A stretch of 18,704 nt of DNA from an uncultured Bacilli bacterium. Its GTDB lineage: Bacteria; Bacillota_I; Bacilli_A; RF39; UBA660. The stretch's first letter is position 1. Each line of letters starts with the position of its first letter. The translations under genes were made by a program, and so were the position numbers. Below the pieces are notes generated by a model, which did not search any database, was not told where the DNA came from, and saw only the letters and a list, made by a program, of their open reading frames with translations. The stretch spans positions 1 through 18,704 of the forward strand of contig CANQHK010000011.1 in the NCBI GenBank assembly GCA_947623645.1. Reading direction: 5' to 3'. This document shows positions 7,891-14,424 of this stretch, piece by piece.

Positions 7891-8400
7891 ATGCAAAAGA
7901 AAGAGATGGATCCAAAACAAAAAGAGTTTGAAGAAATCGTCATTGGTGTTAAATCCGTTGTTAAAGTAAATAAGGGTGGTCGGCAAAGACGTTTTTCTGC
8001 AACGGTTGTTGTTGGAGATAGAAAAGGTCGAGTAGGACTCGGTATTGGAAAAGCAAATGAAGTTCCTGATGCTATTAAAAAAGCAATCCAAGCTGCCAAT
8101 AAAAGTGTTGTAAAGATTCCTCTTGTTGATGGAAGAACGATTCAACATGAAGTAATTGGTCAGAGTGGTGCAGCAAAAATTTTCTTAAAACCTGCTAGTG
8201 AAGGTACAGGAGTTATTGCTGGTGGTGCTGTTCGTGCCGTATTAGAACTTGCAGGAGTTCGGGATATTTTATCCAAATCTCTTGGTTCTCGTACGAAACT
8301 AAATATGGCAACTGCTACAATTGATGCGTTAACTTCTATTAAATCAATGGATGAAGTTTGCGCTTTAAGAGGAAAAAGTGAAGAGGAGATTTTGGGATAA
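7891..8400 (+). CDS. rpsE: Small-subunit ribosomal protein S5
   Basis: S5 forms part of the mRNA entry channel and affects decoding accuracy. The double-stranded RNA-binding-like N-terminal domain shows VKVNKGGRQRRFSATVVVGD and GRVGLGIGKANEVPDAI. The C-terminal domain has GAVRAVLELAGVRDILSKSLGS. Length 169 is typical of Bacilli. Its stop codon overlaps the rplO start as TAATG, leaving no room for rpmD (L30), which normally lies between them. Confidence 0.98.
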   Translation: MQKKEMDPKQKEFEEIVIGVKSVVKVNKGGRQRRFSATVVVGDRKGRVGLGIGKANEVPDAIKKAIQAANKSVVKIPLVDGRTIQHEVIGQSGAAKIFLKPASEGTGVIAGGAVRAVLELAGVRDILSKSLGSRTKLNMATATIDALTSIKSMDEVCALRGKSEEEILG

Positions 8401-8843
8401 TGAAGTTACATGAATTAAAGAAAAATCCAGGAGCTACTCATTCCAAGAAAATTGTAGGACGTGGTCCTGGATCAGGATTAGGAAAAACTAGTGGTAAGGG
8501 ACATAAAGGACAAAATGCTCGTAGTGGAGGAGGAGTTCGCCCTGTATTTGAAGGTGGACAATTACCTCTTTATAGACGTTTACCAAAACGTGGATTTAGC
8601 AATGCTAAATTTAAAGTAGAATATGCAGTTATTAATGTTGGAGATTTAAATAAGTTTGAAGAGGGGACTGTGATTACTCCAGAACTATTAAAAGAAAAAG
8701 GAATTATTAAAAAACAACTTGCTGGAATTAAAGTTTTAGGTCATGGAGAAATCGATAAAAAAATCACCATTCGTGCTCATCGGTTTTCCAGTACTGCACT
8801 AGAAAAATTAGAGAGAAGCGGAAGTAAAGCTGAGGTGATCTAA
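8400..8843 (+). CDS. rplO: Large-subunit ribosomal protein L15
   Basis: L15 is a late 50S assembly protein with a long unstructured N-terminal arm. That arm is seen as GRGPGSGLGKTSGKGHKGQN, followed by GQLPLYRRLPKRGF; the C-terminal domain ends KLERSGSKAEVI. The 147 residues are standard. The ATG overlaps the rpsE stop by one base, with AGAGGAG within the rpsE end as binding site. Confidence 0.97.
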   Translation: MKLHELKKNPGATHSKKIVGRGPGSGLGKTSGKGHKGQNARSGGGVRPVFEGGQLPLYRRLPKRGFSNAKFKVEYAVINVGDLNKFEEGTVITPELLKEKGIIKKQLAGIKVLGHGEIDKKITIRAHRFSSTALEKLERSGSKAEVI

Positions 8844-8844
8844 T

Positions 8845-10128
8845 GTGTTTCGAACGATGAAACAATTATTTGCACCAACGAATAAAGATTTAAGGCAAAG
8901 AATATTATTTACTCTTGGTGCACTTATGATCTTTATTATCGGAACTGGAATTCGTGTTCCAGGGACACAAGATATTGCAGGAAGCTTAGGTTTTTTGGAA
9001 CTTGTTAATGCTATGGGTGGAGGTGCTTTAAAGCGATTTTCTATCTTTGCATTAGGAGTTATGCCTTATATTACTGCTTCCATTATTATGCAATTATTAC
9101 AGATGGATATTATTCCATATTTTAGTGAATTAACAAAACAAGGACCAACCGGAAGACAAAAGTTAAATCAAATTACTCGATATATGGGAATTATCTTTGC
9201 CTTTATTGAGGGTTATGCATTTTCCTTTGCTTTCTTAGGAAGTGCTGCCAGTGCTTTTGAACATTTATATGTTGCAACAATTATGACCGCCGGTACAAGT
9301 TTCTTGTTATGGTTAGGAGATCAAATTACACAAAAAGGAATTGGAAATGGTATCAGTTTAATTATCATGGCTGGTATTTTGGATACGCTTCCTCAAATGT
9401 TTGTTGAAGCTTTTCAAGGATTGGTCGTTAATTCTAGCATTTCTCAAATTCTTGGTATTGGTTTGTTTATTCTATTTGTTCTTGTTTATTTCTTAATTGT
9501 TATTGGTGTTATTTGGGTTCAGGAAGCAGATCGTAAAATTCCTATTCAGTACGCCAATAAGAGTACAACGGCTTATGGAAGTGAAGCAAGCTATATGCCT
9601 GTAAAAATTAATGCTGCTGGTGTTGTTCCAGTTATCTTTGCATCTAGTTTACTTGCGATTCCAGCAACGATTGCAAGTTTTCTAAAAAATGAAGGATTTC
9701 AAAATTTTGTTAATCAGTATTTAACGTTTTCAACTCCAGTTGGATTTGTTATTTATGTTATTTTGATTTTCTTATTTGGATATTTCTATACATTTATTCA
9801 AATGAAACCAGATGAATTTGCTAAAAACTTACAGCAAAATGGAGGATATATTCCGGGAATTCGTCCAGGAAAAGATACAGAAAATTATTTATCTTATGTA
9901 TTATCAAGACTTACGGTTGTTGGTTGTATCTTCTTAATTATTATTGCTGGTCTTCCAATCGGATTTACAGCTTTGGTAAATGCTTTTGAAAATGTTAGTT
10001 TATCAAGTAATGTAACGATTGGTGGTACAGGACTTTTAATTGTTGTCGGTGTTGCTCTTGAAACGTACAAACAATTAGAAGGTAGTATCTTATCAAGAAG
10101 TTATAAGAAGGGATATAAGAGACGATGA
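8845..10128 (+). CDS. secY: Protein translocase channel subunit SecY
   Basis: SecY is the channel of the Sec translocon that exports or inserts proteins across the cytoplasmic membrane; SecG, also in this window, is a partner. The 427 residues contain about ten hydrophobic segments beginning near residue 19, the conserved GVMPYITASIIMQLL near TM2, the cytosolic loop TKQGPTGRQKLNQITRY and the C-terminal GTGLLIVVGVALETYKQLE. I accept the GTG start at 8845: GAGGTGA lies six bases upstream, and MFRTMKQLF aligns with the usual MFKTI start. This is the only gene in the window ending in TGA, which forms an ATGA overlap with adk. Confidence 0.97.
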   Translation: MFRTMKQLFAPTNKDLRQRILFTLGALMIFIIGTGIRVPGTQDIAGSLGFLELVNAMGGGALKRFSIFALGVMPYITASIIMQLLQMDIIPYFSELTKQGPTGRQKLNQITRYMGIIFAFIEGYAFSFAFLGSAASAFEHLYVATIMTAGTSFLLWLGDQITQKGIGNGISLIIMAGILDTLPQMFVEAFQGLVVNSSISQILGIGLFILFVLVYFLIVIGVIWVQEADRKIPIQYANKSTTAYGSEASYMPVKINAAGVVPVIFASSLLAIPATIASFLKNEGFQNFVNQYLTFSTPVGFVIYVILIFLFGYFYTFIQMKPDEFAKNLQQNGGYIPGIRPGKDTENYLSYVLSRLTVVGCIFLIIIAGLPIGFTALVNAFENVSLSSNVTIGGTGLLIVVGVALETYKQLEGSILSRSYKKGYKRR

Positions 10129-10775
10129 AGAATATTTTACTTTTGGCTCCACCTGCTGCAGGAAAGGGGACAAATGCAGAGTTCCTTCAAAAAAAATATG
10201 GTTTTGTTCCAATTTCAACGGGAGATTTACTTCGAGAAGAAAGTAAAAAAGATACACCTCTTGGAAGAAAAATCGCAGAAGTTATGAAAAGTGGTCAGTT
10301 AATCGATGATGAAACGGTTATTGCTCTTTTAAAAGAAAAACTTCACAGTGTTCCCAAAACAGGTTTTTTATTCGATGGGTTTCCTAGAAATATAGAACAA
10401 GCTAAAGAACTCGATCATCTTTTACAAGAAAATTCTATGCCTCTTACAGATGTATTCTTTTTAGAGGTCGATAAAGAAACTTTAGAAAAAAGAATTACGG
10501 GTAGAAGAATTTGTAAAGAATGTGGAAAAATTTACAATCTATATTTGGATAACAATGTAGATGTTTGTAGTTGTGGTGGTGAATTATATCAACGAAGCGA
10601 CGATACGAAAGAAGCTTTTCAAACTCGTTATCAAACTTACGTAGATGCTACTTTACCACTGGTTGATTATTATGAAAAGAAGAATATTCTTCATAGAATT
10701 CATGCGGATGGTACAATCGATGAGGTATTTCATCAAATTTCTTCGATCATCGATCAAGGAGGAAATTATGATTAG
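10125..10775 (+). CDS. adk: Adenylate kinase with variant P-loop
   Basis: Adenylate kinase converts ATP + AMP to two ADP in the cytoplasm. The 216 residues show the long-LID form: STGDLLRE, FDGFPRN (84-90) and the LID end RSDD (157-160). Two points differ from the norm. The P-loop reads APPAAGKGT (8-16) where nearly all family members have GxPGAGKGT, so both the first and fourth positions have Ala for Gly. In the LID, the first zinc pair is CKEC (130-133), but the second is CSC (148-150), one residue closer than the usual CxxC or CxxD, and the LID loop is about three residues shorter. The gene overlaps secY by four bases. Confidence 0.96.
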   Translation: MKNILLLAPPAAGKGTNAEFLQKKYGFVPISTGDLLREESKKDTPLGRKIAEVMKSGQLIDDETVIALLKEKLHSVPKTGFLFDGFPRNIEQAKELDHLLQENSMPLTDVFFLEVDKETLEKRITGRRICKECGKIYNLYLDNNVDVCSCGGELYQRSDDTKEAFQTRYQTYVDATLPLVDYYEKKNILHRIHADGTIDEVFHQISSIIDQGGNYD

Positions 10776-11514
10776 TATTAAAAGTCCAAGAGAAATTGAA
10801 ATTATGAAAATTGCCGGAAATATTGTTTACCGGACACATCAATATTTAAAACCTTATTTGAAAGAGGGAATTACGACGTTAGAGCTCGATCATCTGGCCG
10901 AAGAATTTATTCGAAGTCAAGGTGCCACTCCTTCTTTCAAAGGGTATAATGGTTTCCCGGGTTCCATTTGTATCAGTATTAACGATGAAGTGGTTCATGG
11001 AATTCCATCGAAGAGAAAAATTCATAATGGAGATTTGGTATCGATTGATATTGGGGCTTGCTACAAAGGATACCACGGGGATTCTGCATGGAGTTATATA
11101 GTCGGAAAGGCTACTTCTAAAAAAGCTTATTTGTTAGAACATACAGAAAAAGCTTTGTATCAAGGATTATCTCAAATTCGTGAGGGTATTCATCTTGGAG
11201 ATGTATCTCATGCTATTGAAGAATATGCCAAAGCCCATCATTTGGGAGTTGTAAAAGAACTTGTAGGGCATGGTGTTGGAACACATCTTCATGAAGATCC
11301 AGAAGTTCCGAATTATGGAAAAGAGAAAACAGGTCCCATTTTAAAAGCGGGAATGGTTATCGCTGTTGAACCAATGCTGAATTTTGGAAGTAGTGATATC
11401 TATATGTTGGATGATGATTGGACGATTTTAACAGATGATGGGGAGCCTTCTGCTCACTTTGAACATACTGTTGTCGTTACCAAAGATGGATACCAAATTT
11501 TGACAGGAGAGTAG
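10768..11514 (+). CDS. map: Methionine aminopeptidase, type I
   Basis: Removes the initiator methionine from new proteins at the ribosome exit. The 248-residue product has the full set of five metal ligands of the family: D94, D105, H168, E201 and E232, plus the substrate-contacting H77. The start is ATG 10768, five bases after AAGGAGG; this gives MISIKSPREIEIMKIAG, the usual beginning. An upstream in-frame extension to 10645 lies entirely inside adk and shows no family similarity. The start overlaps adk by eight bases. There is no N-terminal zinc-binding extension, so this is the short (Ia) form. Confidence 0.97.
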   Translation: MISIKSPREIEIMKIAGNIVYRTHQYLKPYLKEGITTLELDHLAEEFIRSQGATPSFKGYNGFPGSICISINDEVVHGIPSKRKIHNGDLVSIDIGACYKGYHGDSAWSYIVGKATSKKAYLLEHTEKALYQGLSQIREGIHLGDVSHAIEEYAKAHHLGVVKELVGHGVGTHLHEDPEVPNYGKEKTGPILKAGMVIAVEPMLNFGSSDIYMLDDDWTILTDDGEPSAHFEHTVVVTKDGYQILTGE

Positions 11515-11520
11515 ATAAGT

Positions 11521-11739
11521 ATGGCTAAAAAAGAACAACAAATTGAAATGGAAGGGAAAGTTCTAGAGATTATCCCAGGGGGTAAGTTTAAAGTAGAACT
11601 TGAAAATAAATACATTGTGGAGGCTCACGTTTCTGGTAAAATACGAATGAATTACATTCGCATCTTACCGGGGGATTCCGTAATGGTAGAACTTTCGCCT
11701 TATGATTTAACACGTGGGCGTATAACCTATAGAAAGTAG
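11521..11739 (+). CDS. infA: Translation initiation factor IF-1
   Basis: IF-1 blocks the 30S A site during initiation. The 72-residue OB-fold protein is of standard length, with MEGKVLEIIPGGKFKVELEN, SGKIRMNYIRILPGD and LSPYDLTRGRITYRK. The start follows the map stop by six bases. Its binding site (AGGAGA in the map 3' end) is rather far from the ATG, which suggests modest independent initiation or coupling to map. Confidence 0.97.
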   Translation: MAKKEQQIEMEGKVLEIIPGGKFKVELENKYIVEAHVSGKIRMNYIRILPGDSVMVELSPYDLTRGRITYRK

Positions 11740-11751
11740 GAGGATGAAAAT

Positions 11752-11865
11752 ATGAAAGTAAAAGCAAGTGTAAAAAAGATCTGTTCAAAATGCAGAATTA
11801 TCAAAAGAAAAGGAAAAGTCATGGTTATTTGTGACAATCCAAAACATAAACAAAAACAAGGTTAA
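11752..11865 (+). CDS. rpmJ: Large-subunit ribosomal protein L36, zinc type
   Basis: A 37-residue gene: ATG at 11752, TAA at 11863-11865, with TAGGAGGA eight bases upstream. It reads MKVKASVKKICSKCRIIKRK and continues to a CDNPKHKQKQG end. C11, C14, C27 and H32 are the Zn2+ ligands of the C+ form. L36 stabilises 23S rRNA near the stalk base. Its position between infA and rpsM is the standard one in Firmicutes. Confidence 0.97.
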   Translation: MKVKASVKKICSKCRIIKRKGKVMVICDNPKHKQKQG

Positions 11866-11879
11866 TAGGAGGTGTTTTC

Positions 11880-12245
11880 ATGGCACGTATTAAAGGAATT
11901 GATATTCCAAATGAAAAGCGCGTTGAAATTGGTTTAACGTATATTTATGGTATTGGTAGAAAGTTATCTGGACAAATCTTAAAAGCTGCAAATGTTGATT
12001 TGGATAAGAAAGTAAAAGATTTGGATAATGACGAACTTGCAAGAATTCGTGATGAAGTTTCAAAACATTTAACAGAAGGAGACTTACGTCGCGAAGTTAA
12101 TATGAATATTAAAACCAAAATGGAAATTAATTCATATCAAGGAATTCGTCATAAAAGAGGTTTACCGGTCCGTGGGCAAAGAACCAATCGGAATGCTCGT
12201 ACTCGTAAGGGTAAAGGAAAAACGGTTGCTAATAAGAAGAAATAA
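11880..12245 (+). CDS. rpsM: Small-subunit ribosomal protein S13
   Basis: S13 sits on top of the 30S head and contacts P-site tRNA and the 50S central protuberance. MARIKGIDIPNEKRVEIGLTYIYGIG is the normal start, with a helix-two-turn-helix region and the basic tail GLPVRGQRTNRNARTRKGKG reaching the tRNA. Length 121 is standard. A strong AGGAGGTG site (11867-11874) precedes it. Confidence 0.98.
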   Translation: MARIKGIDIPNEKRVEIGLTYIYGIGRKLSGQILKAANVDLDKKVKDLDNDELARIRDEVSKHLTEGDLRREVNMNIKTKMEINSYQGIRHKRGLPVRGQRTNRNARTRKGKGKTVANKKK

Positions 12246-12271
12246 TCTTAAGATAAGGAGGATACAAGAAT

Positions 12272-12655
12272 ATGGCTTATAAAACAAGAAAGAAAAAAGT
12301 TAAGAAGAATGTTCCTGAAGGAATTGCACATATTCATTCAACATTTAATAATACCATCACAACTCTAACCGACAAAGATGGAAATACAATTAGTTGGGCT
12401 AGTAGTGGTGCAATTGGATTTAAGGGAAGTAAAAAATCTACACCATTTGCTGCAGGTATGGCAGCAGAAGCTGCAGGAAAAGCTGCATACGATATGGGTA
12501 TGAGAAGTGTAGATGTATTTGTTAAAGGTATGGGTCCAGGACGTGAAACAGCTATTCGTTCCTTACAAACTGCAGGGCTTGAAGTAAAATCAATTACAGA
12601 TGTTACACCAATTCCACATAATGGATGCCGTCCACCAAAACGTCCAAGAGGATAA
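12272..12655 (+). CDS. rpsK: Small-subunit ribosomal protein S11
   Basis: S11 lies in the 30S platform beside the E-site mRNA. The 127 residues include GIAHIHSTFNNTITTLTD, SSGAIGFKGSKKSTPFAA, GPGRETAIRSLQ and the C-terminal HNGCRPPKRPRG, all diagnostic. The gene follows rpsM after 26 bases with an AAGGAGG site. Confidence 0.98.
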   Translation: MAYKTRKKKVKKNVPEGIAHIHSTFNNTITTLTDKDGNTISWASSGAIGFKGSKKSTPFAAGMAAEAAGKAAYDMGMRSVDVFVKGMGPGRETAIRSLQTAGLEVKSITDVTPIPHNGCRPPKRPRG

Positions 12656-12674
12656 TGAAAAGGAGGAAAGTTTC

Positions 12675-13625
12675 ATGTTAGAATTTGAAAAACCAATGTA
12701 TAAGATTACCGATTATGTAGAAAGTAATTTTTATGGTAAATTTGAAGTTGAGCCTTTAGAAAGGGGATTTGGAACAACTTTAGGAAATGCACTTCGTCGT
12801 GTTATGTTATCGAGCCTTCCTGGTAGTGCAATCTCTAGTGTTAAAATCGAAGGAGTTTCTCATGAATTTGAAACCATCGATGGAGTGATTGAAGATGTTG
12901 CACTTATTATCTTGAATTTAAAAGATATCGTGATTAAAAACCATTCGGATGAAAAGAAAATTATTCGTCTTGATGTTAATCGTGAGGGAGAAGTTCATGC
13001 TTCTGATATTGAACATGATGCAGATATTGAAATTTTAAATCCTGATAAAGTCATTGCTACTTTGGCTAAAGGTGGAAAACTTTCTATGGAAATGACCGTT
13101 TCGAATGGTCGTGGATATGTTCCAAGTGATGAAAATAAGAAATTATTGGATAATAAAAAGGTAGGTACTATTGCAATTGACTCTCTTTATAGTCCAATTG
13201 AAAGAATTTCTTATGATGTAGAACCTGCTCGTGTTGGGCAAGATGAAAGTTACGATAAATTAATTCTTCAAGTTTGGACCAATGGTTCTATTCGACCAGA
13301 AGAAGCTGTTGCACTCGCTGCTCGTATTTTAGTTGAACATTTTGCATTATTTACAGATTTAAGTAAAATTGCTGATATGACCGGAATTATGATTGAAAAG
13401 AGTGAAGATCCAAAAGCAAAAGCACTTGAAACAACGATTGAAGAATTAGACTTCTCTGTTCGTGCTTATAACTGCTTAAAAAGAGCAGGAATTCATACAT
13501 TACAAGATTTAGTTAATAAGAGCGAAAGTGAAATGATGAAGATTCGAAATCTTGGTAAGAAGTCTCTTAAAGAGGTTTTGGATAAAGTTCGTGATTTGGG
13601 ACTTGTCTTAAGAGATGATGATTAG
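12675..13625 (+). CDS. rpoA: RNA polymerase alpha subunit
   Basis: Alpha dimerises to start RNA polymerase assembly, and its C-terminal domain binds UP elements and regulators. The N-terminal assembly domain is marked by LERGFGTTLGNALRRVML (28-45). The C-terminal domain spans about 250-312 with SVRAYNCLKRAGI; R263 and N266 correspond to the E. coli DNA-contacting R265 and N268, and NLGKKSLKEV forms the HhH region. I chose ATG 12675, preceded by AAAGGAGGA, giving MLEFEKP and 316 residues. The frame is open back to 12600, but that part lies inside rpsK. Its place between rpsK and rplQ is the classical alpha-operon order. Confidence 0.98.
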   Translation: MLEFEKPMYKITDYVESNFYGKFEVEPLERGFGTTLGNALRRVMLSSLPGSAISSVKIEGVSHEFETIDGVIEDVALIILNLKDIVIKNHSDEKKIIRLDVNREGEVHASDIEHDADIEILNPDKVIATLAKGGKLSMEMTVSNGRGYVPSDENKKLLDNKKVGTIAIDSLYSPIERISYDVEPARVGQDESYDKLILQVWTNGSIRPEEAVALAARILVEHFALFTDLSKIADMTGIMIEKSEDPKAKALETTIEELDFSVRAYNCLKRAGIHTLQDLVNKSESEMMKIRNLGKKSLKEVLDKVRDLGLVLRDDD

Positions 13626-13643
13626 TAAGGAGGAAGAAGAGTT

Positions 13644-13988
13644 ATGGCATATAGAAAATTAGGTCGCGATAATAAGCATAGAAGAAGCATGCTTCAAAAT
13701 TTAACAAGAGATGTTATCATGAAAGAGCAAGTTGTTACGACTGTAACGCGTGCAAAAGAAGTCCGTAAATTTGTTGATAAGATGATCACTTATGGTAAAA
13801 ACGGAAGTTTGGTATCTCGGAGACGTGCTCTTGCATTTTTAGAAAATGATAATGTAGCTGTTAAAAAAGTATTTGATGACTTAGCAAAACGTTATGAAGG
13901 ACGTAATGGTGGTTATACAAGTGTTTTAAAAATGGATGAAAGACGTGGAGATGGAGCACAACTTGCTGTTATCCAACTTGTTAAGTAA
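13644..13988 (+). CDS. rplQ: Large-subunit ribosomal protein L17
   Basis: L17 lies at the bottom of the 50S subunit near the tunnel exit and is the last gene of the alpha operon. MAYRKLGRDNKHRRSMLQNL and EQVVTTVTRAKEVRKFVDKMITYGK are typical. Length 114 is close to the Bacilli norm. No strong terminator follows: only a weak all-A/T hairpin at 13987-14004 is seen. In many Firmicutes the ECF transporter ATPase genes, truA, rplM and rpsI come next; here secG does instead. Confidence 0.97.
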   Translation: MAYRKLGRDNKHRRSMLQNLTRDVIMKEQVVTTVTRAKEVRKFVDKMITYGKNGSLVSRRRALAFLENDNVAVKKVFDDLAKRYEGRNGGYTSVLKMDERRGDGAQLAVIQLVK

Positions 13989-14030
13989 ATTAAAAAAATA
14001 ATTTTCATCTTTTGTATTATAAGAGGATTT

Positions 14031-14095
14031 ACCAATATGGATAGATAAAAATAGAAACCTTTCAAAAAATCTTGAAAAATCAATCTATCTATGGT
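14031..14095 (+). repeat. Nested inverted repeats in the rplQ-secG gap
   Basis: The outer arms ATGGATAGAT (14037-14046) and ATCTATCTAT (14083-14092) pair over ten bases with one G-T pair. Inside lies a second perfect inverted repeat, TTTCAA (14060-14065) and TTGAAA (14072-14077), with a six-base loop. There is no T-run after either, so this is not a normal terminator. The right arms overlap the proposed secG promoter, which would suit an operator or a leader structure; the function is unknown. Confidence 0.5.
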
Positions 14096-14100
14096 AACAT
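14072..14100 (+). promoter_or_regulatory. Candidate promoter for secG
   Basis: A -35 box TTGAAA (14072-14077) and a -10 box TAACAT (14095-14100) are separated by 17 bases. A TGG just before the -10 gives an extended -10 motif. Transcription would start near 14107, about 22 bases before the secG ATG. Both boxes overlap arms of the inverted repeats. Read-through from rplQ is also possible. Confidence 0.5.
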
Positions 14101-14128
14101 AATAAATATCGATGAGGGGAGAAGTGTT

Positions 14129-14344
14129 ATGAAAACATTTTTAATTATCATATCCATACTATTAATTATAATTGTACTATTACAAAGCAATAAAGCAGAA
14201 AGTGGAGCACAGATTTTATCCGGAGGAAACTCTGATTTATTTTCAAGAAGAAAAGAAAGAGGAGCAGAACTATTTATTAGTCGAGTAACATTCACTTTAG
14301 GAATGATTTTCTTCCTTGTAAGTTTAGTAATGGAATTCATTTAA
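14129..14344 (+). CDS. secG: Protein translocase auxiliary subunit SecG
   Basis: SecG joins SecY and SecE in the membrane and assists SecA-driven export. The 71 residues have two hydrophobic helices (about 2-18 and 51-70) separated by the conserved segment LLQSNKAESGAQILSGGNSD. The start is ATG 14129 with a GAGGGGAG site upstream; the frame is open to 14072, but that part reaches into the promoter and has no hydrophobic or family character. secG upstream of rnr, smpB and ssrA is a known Firmicute arrangement. It forms a single-gene unit here, with its own candidate promoter and a terminator. Confidence 0.93.
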   Translation: MKTFLIIISILLIIIVLLQSNKAESGAQILSGGNSDLFSRRKERGAELFISRVTFTLGMIFFLVSLVMEFI

Positions 14345-14352
14345 AAGTTAAT

Positions 14353-14374
14353 AGAGAGGAAATCCTCTTTTTTT
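14353..14374 (+). terminator. Intrinsic terminator after secG
   Basis: AGAGG (14355-14359) and CCTCT (14364-14368) form a stem, extended by a G-T and an A-T pair, with an AAAT loop and seven T residues to 14374. It starts ten bases after the secG stop and is the clearest terminator in the window. Confidence 0.85.
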
Positions 14375-14375
14375 A

Positions 14376-14404
14376 TTGTATTTTTATCAAAAGTTTTCTA
14401 TAAT
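14376..14404 (+). promoter_or_regulatory. Promoter for rnr
   Basis: A perfect -10 box TATAAT (14399-14404) lies 17 bases after TTGTAT (14376-14381), a weak -35 box. Transcription should start near 14411, leaving a leader of about 14 bases with the ribosome binding site AGGAGGG directly before ATG 14425. It sits immediately after the secG terminator, so rnr has its own transcription unit, which probably continues through smpB. Confidence 0.75.
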
Positions 14405-14424
14405 AAAGATAGTAGGAGGGCACT

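Noticed and set aside
10645..10767. Longer N-terminus for methionine aminopeptidase
   Set aside because: The frame is open upstream, but this part lies inside adk and has no family match. ATG 10768 has an ideal AAGGAGG and gives the usual protein start.
8845..10775. TGA read as tryptophan (Mycoplasma code)
   Set aside because: The secY TGA falls at the normal SecY C-terminus and overlaps the adk start. Reading through would add an unrelated tail, and Trp codons seen elsewhere are TGG.
12600..12674. Longer N-terminus for RNA polymerase alpha
   Set aside because: It overlaps rpsK and encodes nothing alpha-like. ATG 12675 follows AAAGGAGGA and gives the standard start.
13987..14004. Terminator directly after rplQ
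   Set aside because: The stem AAATTA/TAATTT is only six A-T pairs with an A-rich loop and no clean T-run, too weak to call.
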